Origin: Cloeon dipterum
Lineage: Eukaryota; Arthropoda; Insecta; Ephemeroptera; Baetidae
NCBI RefSeq assembly: GCF_949628265.1
Contig: NC_088786.1
Location: forward strand, 19,675,681 to 19,739,680
DNA length: 64,000 bases
Direction: 5' to 3'
Each line of letters begins with the position of its first letter. Within the stretch, counting starts at the first letter, position 1. Positions 22,873 to 33,517 of the stretch are shown here, piece after piece. A program made the position numbers and the translations under genes. Below the pieces are notes generated by a model. The model did no database searches. It was not told the DNA's origin and saw nothing but the letters and a program-made list of their open reading frames with translations.

Positions 22873-25769
22873 GTTCACTTGCTTCAACTGTGACCGAGAG
22901 ACGAGCTTGCAACGCAGCACCCTCCGAGGGTGTTTAGCCCGTGCACATATTTAGGCTGTGCATCAAAAGGGGGCGTGCTGCTTCACAATTAAAAAAGTCG
23001 CTCGCAGGTCAAACTTTTCCTTTGCAGCCGACCGCTTTTGTGTGCTTTGACAATAATGTATTGACTGGCGCGATGCTGGGGGTGCGTGAAAAATCAAGAA
23101 GTGAACAGACAGCCTCCTTGCTCGGGGTTAACGTACTAGAGAAATTATTTGTTTAATTTCAGAGTGTGAAACGGTCAATGGCTAGATAATTCCATTATAT
23201 ATTTTTACTCTCTGAAGTATTAACTCGATATAAATGTTTTTTTATGGAAAATATGCCTGCACGGCCAAATAAAAAAATCTTTGCAATAAAATAATAGCAT
23301 ATGCGGCAATGTCCTTATTTTGCAAATTTGGTTATTGCTATCTGCGAAAAAGATTGACCGCACATCGCACACTTAGTGCAATGGAAAATAATGGAATCAC
23401 TCGGCTCTCAATAGCCATGCAGCAGCTGCGAGAAGCGAGCACACAGAGCTCATCAGCCGCTGCAATGGGTCCGTGTCTATAATTAATTATTTTTCCGATT
23501 AAGCTCGCGAAGATTTCGACCAGAGTAACAATTTTGGAAAGAACGAAAAATTGTCTTCAACTAGGTGCTAATTTAGATCGAGAGCGTAGATTATACCAAG
23601 AGGGCAGCGGCTGACCTTGACCTCTTGAGGGCTTTAAAATACATTAAGTCCAAACTATACTCGTGAAATCGTACATAAACTGACCTTTGATTTAACCTAC
23701 ATAAATTGAAAATTAAAGAAAAAATTGCATGAGCTGAGAAATTCAAACTAATTAGATAAAAAATTTGATGCTTGAAAAATTTCCGAAAAATCCAAATTAA
23801 TAAAAAATAACATTGATTTGTTCAATTTAGGTTTGTAGACAATTTTTTTGAGGTGATCGAGCCATTTCTTAAATTCTGAGAAAAATTAACATTATCTCTT
23901 GAAGTTTTGTTTGGGATTTTTAACTTATGAAAAGATTACATATTCTGAAAGCTTTATATATATTGATTTTCTTTATCATGTTGATGCAAAATTTTCTTTC
24001 AGTTTCAAATATTTAAAACAATCATTTGAACGTTAAGTCTAATTAAGACAAACTATTTGTGATTTTTCAGCCAACATCTTACAAAACTTCCTGGAATATG
24101 ATTGAAAAAAACTGACTTTTAAATTTAATTTTATGCATTTTACATTTTAAATCCTGCTGTTAAATTACAAAATTTCCTCCTGGTAATCTTACTCACATCG
24201 TTGCATAGTGCTTGAGTGCAATAAATGGTGCAGCCACTAAAATCAGAATCCTTAGCTTTTCCTTCTACCCGTTAAGATTAACTTTCATCTGTGATCTGTG
24301 ACGAAAATGATAGAGTCGAAAGAAATCATAATGAAAATAAAATGGCAATAAAAGCCTGGCCAAAAATACCGGTCCGATAGGAAAATAAATCTGATTTGAG
24401 TCACATAGGAAATAAGAAAGACCGTGAATGCATCTCATTCTCACAAATCCAACTAGTCGTTATGCAACCGGCAAGACACAACTGTCGGGCTGTCTGCCTA
24501 ATATGCCTTCGTGCAGGGGAACAGGCGGCAGCATTATTTGCCTGCGCTGCTCATCAGCTAATTTCGCGTCCTTTTCGAAAGCGGCCCAAGCCGTCCGTCA
24601 TCGGCGCCATTGTCTGCCCGGAGAAGGAGAACAAAAGGATCACACATTGCAGATATTCAGCTCTCTTGGGGGATGCTGCAGCGAACACAAAAGCAGCAGG
24701 AAAACTGACTGACTGCTTTAGAGCGTGGTGGTCCGGATTCATAAACGCATATCGAGTTATAACAAACCAAACGAGAACTAATGATGCTTATCTGCCGCTG
24801 CCCCTGCGTCGAAATGCACCACTCATGCAAATAAATTACACATATCCCGGGCGTGTTGCTCTTCGCTCAAGTGGACACGAAAAGCAGCAAATTTCTCCGC
24901 ATAATGCGCCACTTTGTGCACTCAAAAATCGGCAGCCGGCCCCTCGCTCTCAAAGAGCCACCGGATTATTGCCGCGCGGAAAAAAGACGGGGGCGCCCGG
25001 AAATCCATCAAGGAGCTGGTTTATTTACTCTCCTCAAAACAAGAGACGCAATGTGTTTATTATTTTCACTCATGTACTATCATGATTTATTTTGAAGATT
25101 AAATTTGTGTTAAAATTCCAATTTGAAAGGGACTTAATGGAATAAAAACTTAAGCGGCAGTTTGGTTTTGATCACGTCAATTAATAGTAAAATAATTATT
25201 TTCTAAGATTGCAGACTAGCATTAAAAATAATTGAAAAATTATAGTAGAGAGAATAATGCGATTTCGCTGGATTAATTTTCTCTTTATTAAAAAATTATT
25301 TTATTTTCTATTCTGGTTAAATTTTTAGATCTTCTTTCACCATTTACCATCTAAAAATTAGCTATAATTTTGTTGTCTTAAGCGTCGCTTGATGTTCTTT
25401 GAATGGAGAATAAAGATAAGATGGGACGAAATCAAGAATTTTAGCTTATTCGTTTGACACAGCTGTTTTTTACGATAACTTTGTATTAAATTTATAGCTG
25501 AAAGTGTAGGGAGGGAAGAGGTGGGGATTCTGGCGAGCGAGCGTCGGAGGCAGTGTGCTATTCTGAAAACTTCCTTATTCAGAGAGTTTTGTTACCACAG
25601 TAGGGAGCATTGTGCGCAGACAATGGCGCCTCCTTTAGCTCCACTATTGTATATACCTTTTTCTATGCAGCCCGGCAGCACAAGCAAGCAAGCAAGGCCC
25701 TCACAACAATGTCAGTTTTCTATAGGACTTTCAAGAGAGAGAGAGAGAGGACGCGAAAGCAAGCGAGCG

Positions 25770-25816
<47 letters not shown>

Positions 25817-26693
25817 ACTTTTTTGTTGCTTTTGTAACAATGATAAAAAGTTTTTCCTTCCTTTCAGCGAACAAAATGGCAGTGAAGCTGTATTATGCGA
25901 ATACAATATAAATGCAGTATTTGGAGAAAAAGTTTTTCATCATTCGCACACATTATTTATTCAGTCCTTCCTTTTTCATTACAGTGAGCACCGCTTCTGC
26001 CGCCGCCTTTGTCCGCGCTTTTCATATATATATTTTGTTACTCTCCCGGCGTAAATATAGAAAAGTGCTGCGTGCACAATGCAATGCTCGCGCGCGTCTG
26101 CTCATCTGGAAATGGAAAATTGCGGAAAGGAGGCGCGTGCACCTGTGTGACCTAGTTAGCACGCACTTTTCCATAAGTACTCAAAACAGATCGAGAATTT
26201 ATGCCCGAGAGGCATAGCCTCAGCTAAGCATTACGGAAACAGTAGAAAAATATCTATATTCGACTTTACTTTTCACAAGATATGCAATATTTAATTGAAT
26301 AAACTTCATTTTTTAATTTCATTCACAGACATAACACTTCAAAAATTAAAAGAATTTACTGTGTTGAAAAACAGCAAAAAAACATATTTTCTCAGACGGA
26401 AGTTATTCTCTGTTAATTTTATAAAATTAATGAAAAATAACATAAACATTGCATATCAAAAGCTCGGAAGAAAGCGAATCTTATTTGCATTCCATTTCTG
26501 GAAATCCTACTGGAAATAAAAACGAGTCGTTTAGATTATTGAAATTTTAAATTGAGAATTTTTAAAAGCATTTTAAATTTTATATTTAAAAGGGCAGCGC
26601 ACCTATTCATCCAAAAAATGTAAAACCATTTCCTATGGGGTTTGAAATGAAATGAAAACTCGACAAAGGGAAAGTTAAATACACGCAAAGCTC
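22873..26693. other. Non-coding stretch with GC-rich island and GA microsatellite
   Basis: No gene recognised. A GC-richer block at about 24380-25070 holds a 690-nt open frame on the plus strand that opens with TTG, overlaps another frame and has no known motif. A large GA microsatellite occupies about 25733-25814 (interrupted once). AT-rich flanks otherwise. Confidence 0.4.
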
Positions 26694-26847
26694 TTATGGG
26701 GACCGCCGTGCAGAGTATGCAACCTGCACGGCGGGTTACCTTTTGCTCGGGACTGCTCGACCGCTGCAGAGCAATTGCGTATGTTACCTGCTGCAGCGAC
26801 GAGGAACTGCCGTGCAGGTTGCATATCCTGCACGGCGGTCCCCATAA
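26694..26847. repeat. Foldback element, hairpins within a hairpin (copy 1)
   Basis: A perfect 20-bp terminal inverted repeat: TTATGGGGACCGCCGTGCAG at 26694-26713 and its complement at 26828-26847. Pairing resumes after two mismatches for 17 more bases (TATGCAACCTGCACGGC). Each arm is itself palindromic, because CCGTGCAG pairs with CTGCACGG across a 10-nt loop, so the arms can fold alone or with each other. A related partial copy in opposite orientation lies at 30775-30893. The element is non-coding and MITE-like. Confidence 0.7.
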
Positions 26848-28231
26848 ACTCGTTTCTGTTGGAGAGTTTTAGAAAAATCACAAACTTTTCAAAACGTATG
26901 AAAATCGCACATCATTCAATTCGTCCCGCTGAGTAACTTTACCAAATTTTGCAAATATTCCTAGTCGAAAACGAGACTAAAATTAACTAAAAAAATTATC
27001 CTTTCCTTTTGTTGCACAAAATTAAAAATCGAAGCGGAAAGCGAGTGTTAAAAGCATAAAACGGGAAAAACTCAATAACATAAAAGTGTGTACGTTTGTG
27101 CAGAGCCATAAAACCAAATAAAATCGTAATTCAGCGGCAAGCACTTGTACGCACTCTCCCTTTCGCGCTGTGTGTGCGCACATCCAACCGAATTTGAATA
27201 TGTATTTACACACACAAATAAATGCAAGCCCTGCCGCTGGCATTGTGCTCTGCGAGATTTAATTTTATTCCATATTATTTGGCCATTGTGCGCTGCCGGC
27301 TGGCGAAGGGGTGCCCCTAACACCCCTGAGCTGCATTGTTGTGTGAACTACACAATTATAGCATTTAGCCTCCCCATTCATCGCGGCAAACATTTATTAT
27401 ATATACCCTTGTCGTGTATAGAAATGGAAGAGAAAAAAAATCACTTTCGAAAGAGAAAAGCCAGCAGGAAAGTTTCACACGTGAAAACCGGCCAAATTAG
27501 ATTCGCAGGATCGAGTTACTTTATATTATATTCTTTTTGATCAATTTTCCGATCCGATGGCTGGTGCGAGATATTCGGGAATGCAGCCGGTTTGTTTGTG
27601 TGTTGCCTTTGTGTGTACGTGCATGCAGCACTCTATCTACATCCATCCATCTATCGATGTGCGACAACAATTGGAAAGTAGAGAGGGTGGAAAATGAATG
27701 AGAGGTGCATGATAATACGTATTATGTAATGCGGGGGAGGCTGAGCTGGCCGCTCGCGTATACCATCATCTATTATCCTATCTGCGCGCAGCCAGTCTGC
27801 TGCTTTCGCTGCCTTGTCGCTGCACGCCGAAAATCGATTCTTAAATCTTGACAAAAAGTGTTTTGCTTATTATGTCTCTCCGCGCGCGCTTTTGTGTTTC
27901 CTCTTTACATGACAAGCACTTTGCAGCTCCCATCGAGGGGAAACAGCTGGTGAAAATCAATTATCGGACTGAAATTGGGCACGTGAACACGACACTCACT
28001 CGATCGATTCTATATACAAATTCGCCTCTTTTGTCTTCGGCGAAATTGAAATTTATATTTTTTCTATATTTTACATATTATAGAAAAGAGAGGAGATTTT
28101 ATTAAATTGAACAACAAATCACCTTTAAAATGTGTAATAGTATAATCAGGACTGGATTTAAGAAAATGCAAAATTTACAGAAACTTTAAACGGGATGTCA
28201 GTGATTTCTCACTTGCTTTCGATTCCTGTCA
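26848..28231. other. Non-coding stretch, no gene recognised
   Basis: Mixed-composition DNA with short overlapping open frames on both strands. The longest (27145-27540, plus) lacks any recognisable motif. No repeats beyond short A/T and CA tracts were noticed. Confidence 0.4.
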
Positions 28232-28450
28232 GTGTGCGAATTAGGAGCGAAATTTCTCTTCTGACGAAATGAAGTATGTGTTTCAAAAGGGATCGGACAG
28301 CGCTCGCCGTTTGATTAACATCAAAACTATTTATAATACCTTAGAAATTTAAATGGCAATTGGCAACCTGGAAAATTTTAGCTGCTTCCAAATTATTAGA
28401 TAATGTTTTAGAAAGAGAATAAATATAATTTTTCCATGTTTCTAGAAAAT
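28232..28450 (+). repeat. Dispersed repeat family S, copy 1 (bordered by the LTR element)
   Basis: It aligns with 46438-46625 and 57474-57665 by a GTGTGCGAATT start, a TTCTCTTCTGACGAAAT-like block, CAGAAATTTAAaTGGCAA-like sequence and TTCCAAATTaTTAG. The LTR element begins directly after it (target site TTAC at 28451), so it may have inserted into this copy. Divergence is substantial and the ends are approximate. Confidence 0.5.
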
Positions 28451-28454
28451 TTAC

Positions 28455-28756
28455 TGTGGGTTACTCGGTTCGAGCCAAAAGGAAATGCATCTAGTTCCTT
28501 AGTAGTCGTAGTATTTAATCCATAATTAAGACCCGGTATTATCTTCGGGTCTATAAGTTATTACAAGCGTCATATTATGCGCACGACATTATACTCCCGG
28601 CCGGAGAGGTAAATGCGACATGACCGTATGCGTGCGTAGGTGAGCGGTCAGTGAAGGTGTATTATACAGGGTAAATTAGAAAAGCTTATCATACAGTTAC
28701 AAGTGACATCTAAAGGTTACAAACTAAGTTAACGCCAATAAGCGGGAACCGCTACA
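28455..28756 (-). repeat. LTR (3' LTR of the minus-oriented element)
   Basis: 302 bp, starting TGTGGGTTACTCGG and ending GGGAACCGCTACA on the plus strand. No difference from 29635-29936 was seen on reading through both. Confidence 0.92.
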
Positions 28757-29634
28757 GTGCCCCCCCTTTGAGGCTGGAAGCCGGAAAGAAACAAATTGCG
28801 TTTTACAAAATAAATCTTGAGGAATGAATGCTTTTCGGACGGTACGGTTATAATGAGTTAGTTGAGGTGCAAACCGAGATTATCTCACTTCTGCTGTAAT
28901 GCTAGCAGAGGGCTGTGAGTGTTCGCGGATGCGTTTGTCGATGATAGTCCTAGCCGGCGGTTGCGCGGCGCGGATGAATCAAAGACGAAGGAACGTTCGG
29001 GCACGGCGCGGCGTTGACTCGACTGAGTCCAAAACGATACCAAATCGGTAAGGAAGGGACTGGGGGGCTCGAGGCGGCCGCTCGCAACAGTCCTCGGCTT
29101 CCCCGGCGTGCAGCGGCGAAACGTTATGCGACGACAGAGCGACAATGACTCTAGGTCGTGAGGGGCTCTAGCGCAGTAGCATGTCAGGGCAATGTGACCC
29201 TAGGACATCAGTAGCGCGAGCAGTGAAGGCGAAAGATTCGACTCATAGACCGATTAGCAAAATTTGAAAAGCGTATGTTGAGCACTCAAGAAATTACTTG
29301 GCTTCACAAAGGGATTAAAATTACAAACTTGTGGGCAAGAATGCGCGTTAACAATTTAAACAAATTCACGGCGAGCTAAGAATTACTGGAATCTATCACT
29401 GGCTATGAAATGTTCGTTGCGAATGAAATTTGGGAAATGTCACTGGCTCGAAATATAAATTTTACCACATAAAAGTTCTCTCAAATAATTGTTGAAATAT
29501 CTGAAGTTGTTGGGCTGCGTTGGAAGGTGGATTCGGAATTTCAGGGCGTGAGGAATGTCATCTTCTCATCTCAAATTTCCTGAATTTCCGCGTCTATGGG
29601 CAAATTTCCGTGCGTCACCGTCGGGGTCACCAAA

Positions 29635-29936
29635 TGTGGGTTACTCGGTTCGAGCCAAAAGGAAATGCATCTAGTTCCTTAGTAGTCGTAGTATTTAATC
29701 CATAATTAAGACCCGGTATTATCTTCGGGTCTATAAGTTATTACAAGCGTCATATTATGCGCACGACATTATACTCCCGGCCGGAGAGGTAAATGCGACA
29801 TGACCGTATGCGTGCGTAGGTGAGCGGTCAGTGAAGGTGTATTATACAGGGTAAATTAGAAAAGCTTATCATACAGTTACAAGTGACATCTAAAGGTTAC
29901 AAACTAAGTTAACGCCAATAAGCGGGAACCGCTACA
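29635..29936 (-). repeat. LTR (5' LTR of the minus-oriented element)
   Basis: 302 bp, same sequence as the other LTR. The primer binding site lies just inside it, so this is the 5' LTR in the element's own orientation. Confidence 0.92.
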
Positions 29937-29940
29937 TTAC

Positions 29941-30774
29941 CAACAATTTTTCTCTCTTTTTTACAATATAAAATCAATAGATTAGCAAAATAATATTTTT
30001 CAAGTGATCCAGTTTCATTTCTCTTTTAAAAAATTATGTTGATTTTAATCTATATCAAGAAGTTAATGAATCAATTGTTTGTGTACAACTTTGTTGACTC
30101 AGAGAACTAACCAAATTGAGTTGAAGCCAGAATTAATCCTGGCAGCAAAAAACCTTAGTCGCCAAAACCTGCATTTTCCAGCAAAACACCAACCCGCATT
30201 GCAAAAGCAAACTGGTTATTGCTGCATAGTTGGGTTGCCCTAAAAATACGAGGATGCAAGCACAGTGGGAAAGTTTATAGAAAAATGGCTTGGAAATTTT
30301 GAGCTTGTGGGCGCTCGAATTGCTAACACCACAACTTCTTCCTTATATGCGTGCTTTATTATTCGTAGAACTGTAAAAAGTAAACTGTAAAATAATATAA
30401 ATTCTTTAAATATTTCAAATTTCATGATTTTCCAACCAAAGTTTTGTATACTTATTACAATAACTTATAACAAATTTAACGTAACGCGACAATAGTTAAC
30501 AATAAATTATATAATATCAATTGAAAATACAATAGCGAACATATTCACGCTCACCCCAAGTGCGGGTCAAATCGTTGATTATCTAACACACACTATTAAG
30601 GCACCCTCGGCCAACACTTTTCGAAGACGAGTATGGTGCGAGAGCTGGAAAGGACACACGATTTTTAAATAATCACGTTCGTAAAATAACTTAATTTCAA
30701 CACAAAAATTTAAAATCACTAAACTAATAAAAATACCTCAGTCGTGAGATCGCTTTGAGTTTTAGCTAAGACAC
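29941..30774. other. Non-coding stretch, no gene recognised
   Basis: AT-rich DNA with no open frame that looks coding. I saw no repeat of note between the LTR insertion and the foldback fragment. Confidence 0.4.
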
Positions 30775-30893
30775 TCTTGTCGCTTCGGCTGCTGCAGGGC
30801 TTGTGAGTATATATGATAGCCGCTGCAGCAACGAGTGGGGAGCAAAAGTGACCTGATGTGCAGGTTGCATACGCCGACAGGCAGTCCCCATAA
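30775..30893. repeat. Foldback element, partial copy 2 (inverted relative to copy 1)
   Basis: It shares GAGCAAAAG, TGTGCAGGTTGCATAC and GCaGTCCCCATAAG with the reverse complement of the element at 26694-26847, and retains a CCGCTGCAGC block. The left terminal TTATGGGG arm is missing or too diverged, so this copy looks older and damaged. Confidence 0.55.
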
Positions 30894-32917
30894 GCTTTTC
30901 AAATGGTATTACTGTAATCCTACTGAAAATAAGAACTTTTATCAAAGCGAGAAGTTTCCCATCATAAGTAATCCACCGTTGGAGATAGATCTGGGTAATA
31001 GGTTTTAAAATCTTCCTTCAAAGATCGGTAAATTGACAGCAAAATTAGAAAAATCTGATTTTTCGTTGCATTAAATGAACCCAGTTTTTATTATTTCCCC
31101 TCTAATAGTGTTGAATTTTAAAACAAACAAGCCAATACTAATCTAAAACTGAAGCATAAATTAAAATATTTTTAAATTTTAGAAGTTTTAAGCCACTTAA
31201 AATTATTCTAGCCTAATTGTGTGTGAATTTGTAAAGTTAATTATTATTAAAATAGAAAAAATCACAACTTTCTTGTTAAAACCTCGATAAATTTTACCTT
31301 GAGCCAAATTTTCCCAAATTTGATGCAGTAATGAATCTGAAAATGCCGAAAATATTCTTTCATTATACGTCTCGGCTAAATCAATTTCAAAACACATTAA
31401 ACGAAACTCATTAACGACGCGATGTAAAAGCTGTTTGACTTTGCTGACAACACTTCCAATGTGATTCGTTGGGAGTGCTTTGTGCGCCGTATCATCTCGC
31501 GTATGTGGTATTTAAGCTGATGAGCTGTTTGCTCGCTCTCATTCACCAGTGAAGCCCCGGGGGGAGTATGCAGCCCGCTCGTCGCCTGCTGCAGACTAGT
31601 CGCATTCTCGCGGTGCAAACAGGGGCAATTGCCCTCCGACGCCCCTGATTGTGAGTTCCCCTTCACACTCGAAAACACGCCGTGCCAAATCACCATGAGC
31701 GTTTATTTGAAATAATAATAACGTCATTGTTTCCGAGGCAAGAAGATGAATCATTTTTAAGGAGAAATGAAATGTTTATTTTCGAACAATTTTTGGTGCC
31801 AAAATTATTATCACTCAACATAATTGATATTTAAATTTTACTCTTGGATAAACATATCAAAACGAACGGAAACTTTTCCCAGTAAACGTTTAAACTTTAA
31901 ACTAGGAAAGATTCTTAGCTATTTTTCAAACAGTGATGACGTATATATAGTTTAAATTTATATTTTAAATATAAATTGGGCTAGTGAAAATATAATTACT
32001 CTCAAACTGTATGATTTTAAATAATTCAGCTCTTATTTCGCTCTCCTATTTTGTCAGTTTTCCAATTCTTGAATTTGGTATCTTGACATAGTGACTCCTT
32101 AAATATTTCAACTTGCATGCATTTTGTAGCAGTTAAAACTGACCCAAAGTTCATGCAAGCACACTACAAATCGGAGAAAATGAGTTCAGTCAAAACAAAA
32201 ATTCAGTGCAGCCAAGTGCCAACTTTTTCCATTATTAATTTTCACGCTCTGTTAGAAATGCACCGCACGCATAAAATGCGGAGCGCGATTTTCTGCTTCT
32301 TGTGTGTTGATGAAAAAAATCTGCAGTGCTGAGAGAATTGAAGCAGTGAGTGCGAACACGCCATTGTTGTTTGCTCCACCGAAATAAATGAGCGAATAAA
32401 TAAAACGCACTCGAGGCTCGAGCGAGTTGCTGCGCGGAGGCAGCGAATTCTCGCACAAGCCAACTCACTCACTCAGCCATTTGCTCGGCACACGCGCCAA
32501 AGGCAGAAACAAAAGGCCCAACCGGCGCCCTTGCTAAATTAAATATTCTCGCTTCAGCTGAGTTATTCGACTCGGAAAAAGGGTTACCGCGATTTCATAA
32601 TAAGCACAAGGCGCACCATTAAAACTGGCAGCCGCCGCTATTGGTCCGAAAACTCAACTTGTTCGCCTTTTAAAAGTTTATAGCATTTATTTATTTATTT
32701 ATTAATAAATCATTTAATCATCATTTCTAACCTTTGCTTTGTTTTTAAACCTTTAAGTATAGATTAATACTGGAACACAATTGGAAATTATTAGAATGAC
32801 AGTGAATTACAATGAGATCAAATATTTTAGTTCCAGTAATTTTCTCTGCAATCAAAAGAGAAGAGGACCTTGCTACATCTGAAGCAAAGCTTTACAGAAA
32901 ATTTGAGAAAAATGATT
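30894..32917. other. Non-coding stretch, no gene recognised
   Basis: A GC-richer block at about 31.43-31.70 kb holds a 99-codon minus-strand frame (31397-31696) that begins with ATG but has no known motif. A second patch lies at 32.25-32.65 kb, followed by a TTTA repeat near 32688-32705. These may be regulatory elements. Confidence 0.35.
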
Positions 32918-33342
32918 TTTACCTTTACCTTAAAAATGAGGTAAAGCTAAATATTTTCCAGGTTGCTATATCTAAATTTTTGAAAAAAAAAAACGGCTCC
33001 AACGTTTGCACGCTAATTACGCAGCGACAATCAATCGCCTATTTATTCTAAAATCACAAATTAAGGGAAATTTAGCTCACAATTCGCGCACTATTTGATA
33101 GATCGCGTTGAGAGCAATCGGAATCAAGCGAAAAAATGGCAAAACCATTTAACTTTTTAAAAATTAGCAAATTTGGAAATTTAGCAGTTCCTTGTCTGTC
33201 CTGATATTATTAGTGCACATTGTATAGAGATTGACTACTGTTGCTAAAGTTCAAAAATAATAAACTCAATGAATATGTATATGTACTAAACTTGCTAATA
33301 ACAACAATGCAAACTATTCTGAACTGTTGGACAGCAAAGCCT
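32918..33342 (+). repeat. Dispersed repeat family R, copy 2
   Basis: It corresponds to copies at 1713 and 47358: TTTTCCAGGTTGCtATaTCTAAATTTTTGA, GGGAAATTTAGCTCACAATTC, TAGATCGCGttGAGAG, GCACATTGTATAGAGAT, AATAAACTCAATGAA and GCAAACTATTCTGAACTGTTGG are in the same order. The 79-codon frame at 32812-33051 runs into it, but no coding homology between copies is visible. Confidence 0.6.
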
Positions 33343-33389
33343 TACGTCACGAACAGAGTAAGCGAGAGTAAAGCTTGACTCTCCTTAGA

Positions 33390-33517
33390 ACAGAGAGCAC
33401 AAAATTCCTTTTCATAACGAAATCTCCATCTCGAAATTTCGCATAGCCTGCGTCTCAATTTGTAATGGTGCGCAGGCCATACGAAATCGTTATGAAAAGG
33501 AATGTTTTGCTCTCTGT
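33390..33517. repeat. Long imperfect hairpin (MITE-like)
   Basis: The left arm ACAGAGAGCACAAAATTCC then TTTTCATAACGA pairs with the right arm ending GTTTTGCTCTCTGT (31 bp, few mismatches). After a 16-nt bulge on the left, TTTCGCATAGCCTGCG pairs with CGCAGGCCATACGAAA. The loop is about 18 nt. The whole 128-bp unit folds into one stem. It starts about 50 bp after repeat R copy 2. No target duplication was recognised; it could be a MITE or a hairpin RNA precursor. Confidence 0.6.

Larger units (their letters stand above)
28455..29936 (-). mobile_element. Non-autonomous LTR retrotransposon (TRIM/internally deleted), minus orientation
   Basis: Two 302-bp direct repeats (28455-28756 and 29635-29936) that I read as identical begin TG and end CA. 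They enclose 878 bp and are flanked by a 4-bp target duplication, TTAC (28451-28454 and 29937-29940). Read on the minus strand, TGGTGACCCCGACG, two bases inside the first LTR (29619-29632), is complementary to the 3' end of tRNA-Trp: the primer binding site. A polypurine tract, CTCAAAGGGGGGGCAC, abuts the other LTR (28757-28772). No gag, protease, reverse transcriptase or integrase is present; the largest frame (28885-29145, minus, 86 codons) is unrecognised and might be the tail of a deleted pol. Identical LTRs imply a recent insertion using enzymes from a full-length relative elsewhere. A 4-bp duplication fits the Ty3/gypsy or BEL groups. Confidence 0.9.

Noticed and set aside
28455..28490. 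Pol III B-box-like GGTTCGAGCC near the LTR end
   Set aside because: No A box at the right distance and it is on the strand opposite the element. Treated as coincidence within the LTR.
28885..29145. Gag or envelope protein of the LTR element
   Set aside because: The 86-residue frame has no CCHC knuckle, protease or other retroviral motif; at most it is a pol tail remnant.
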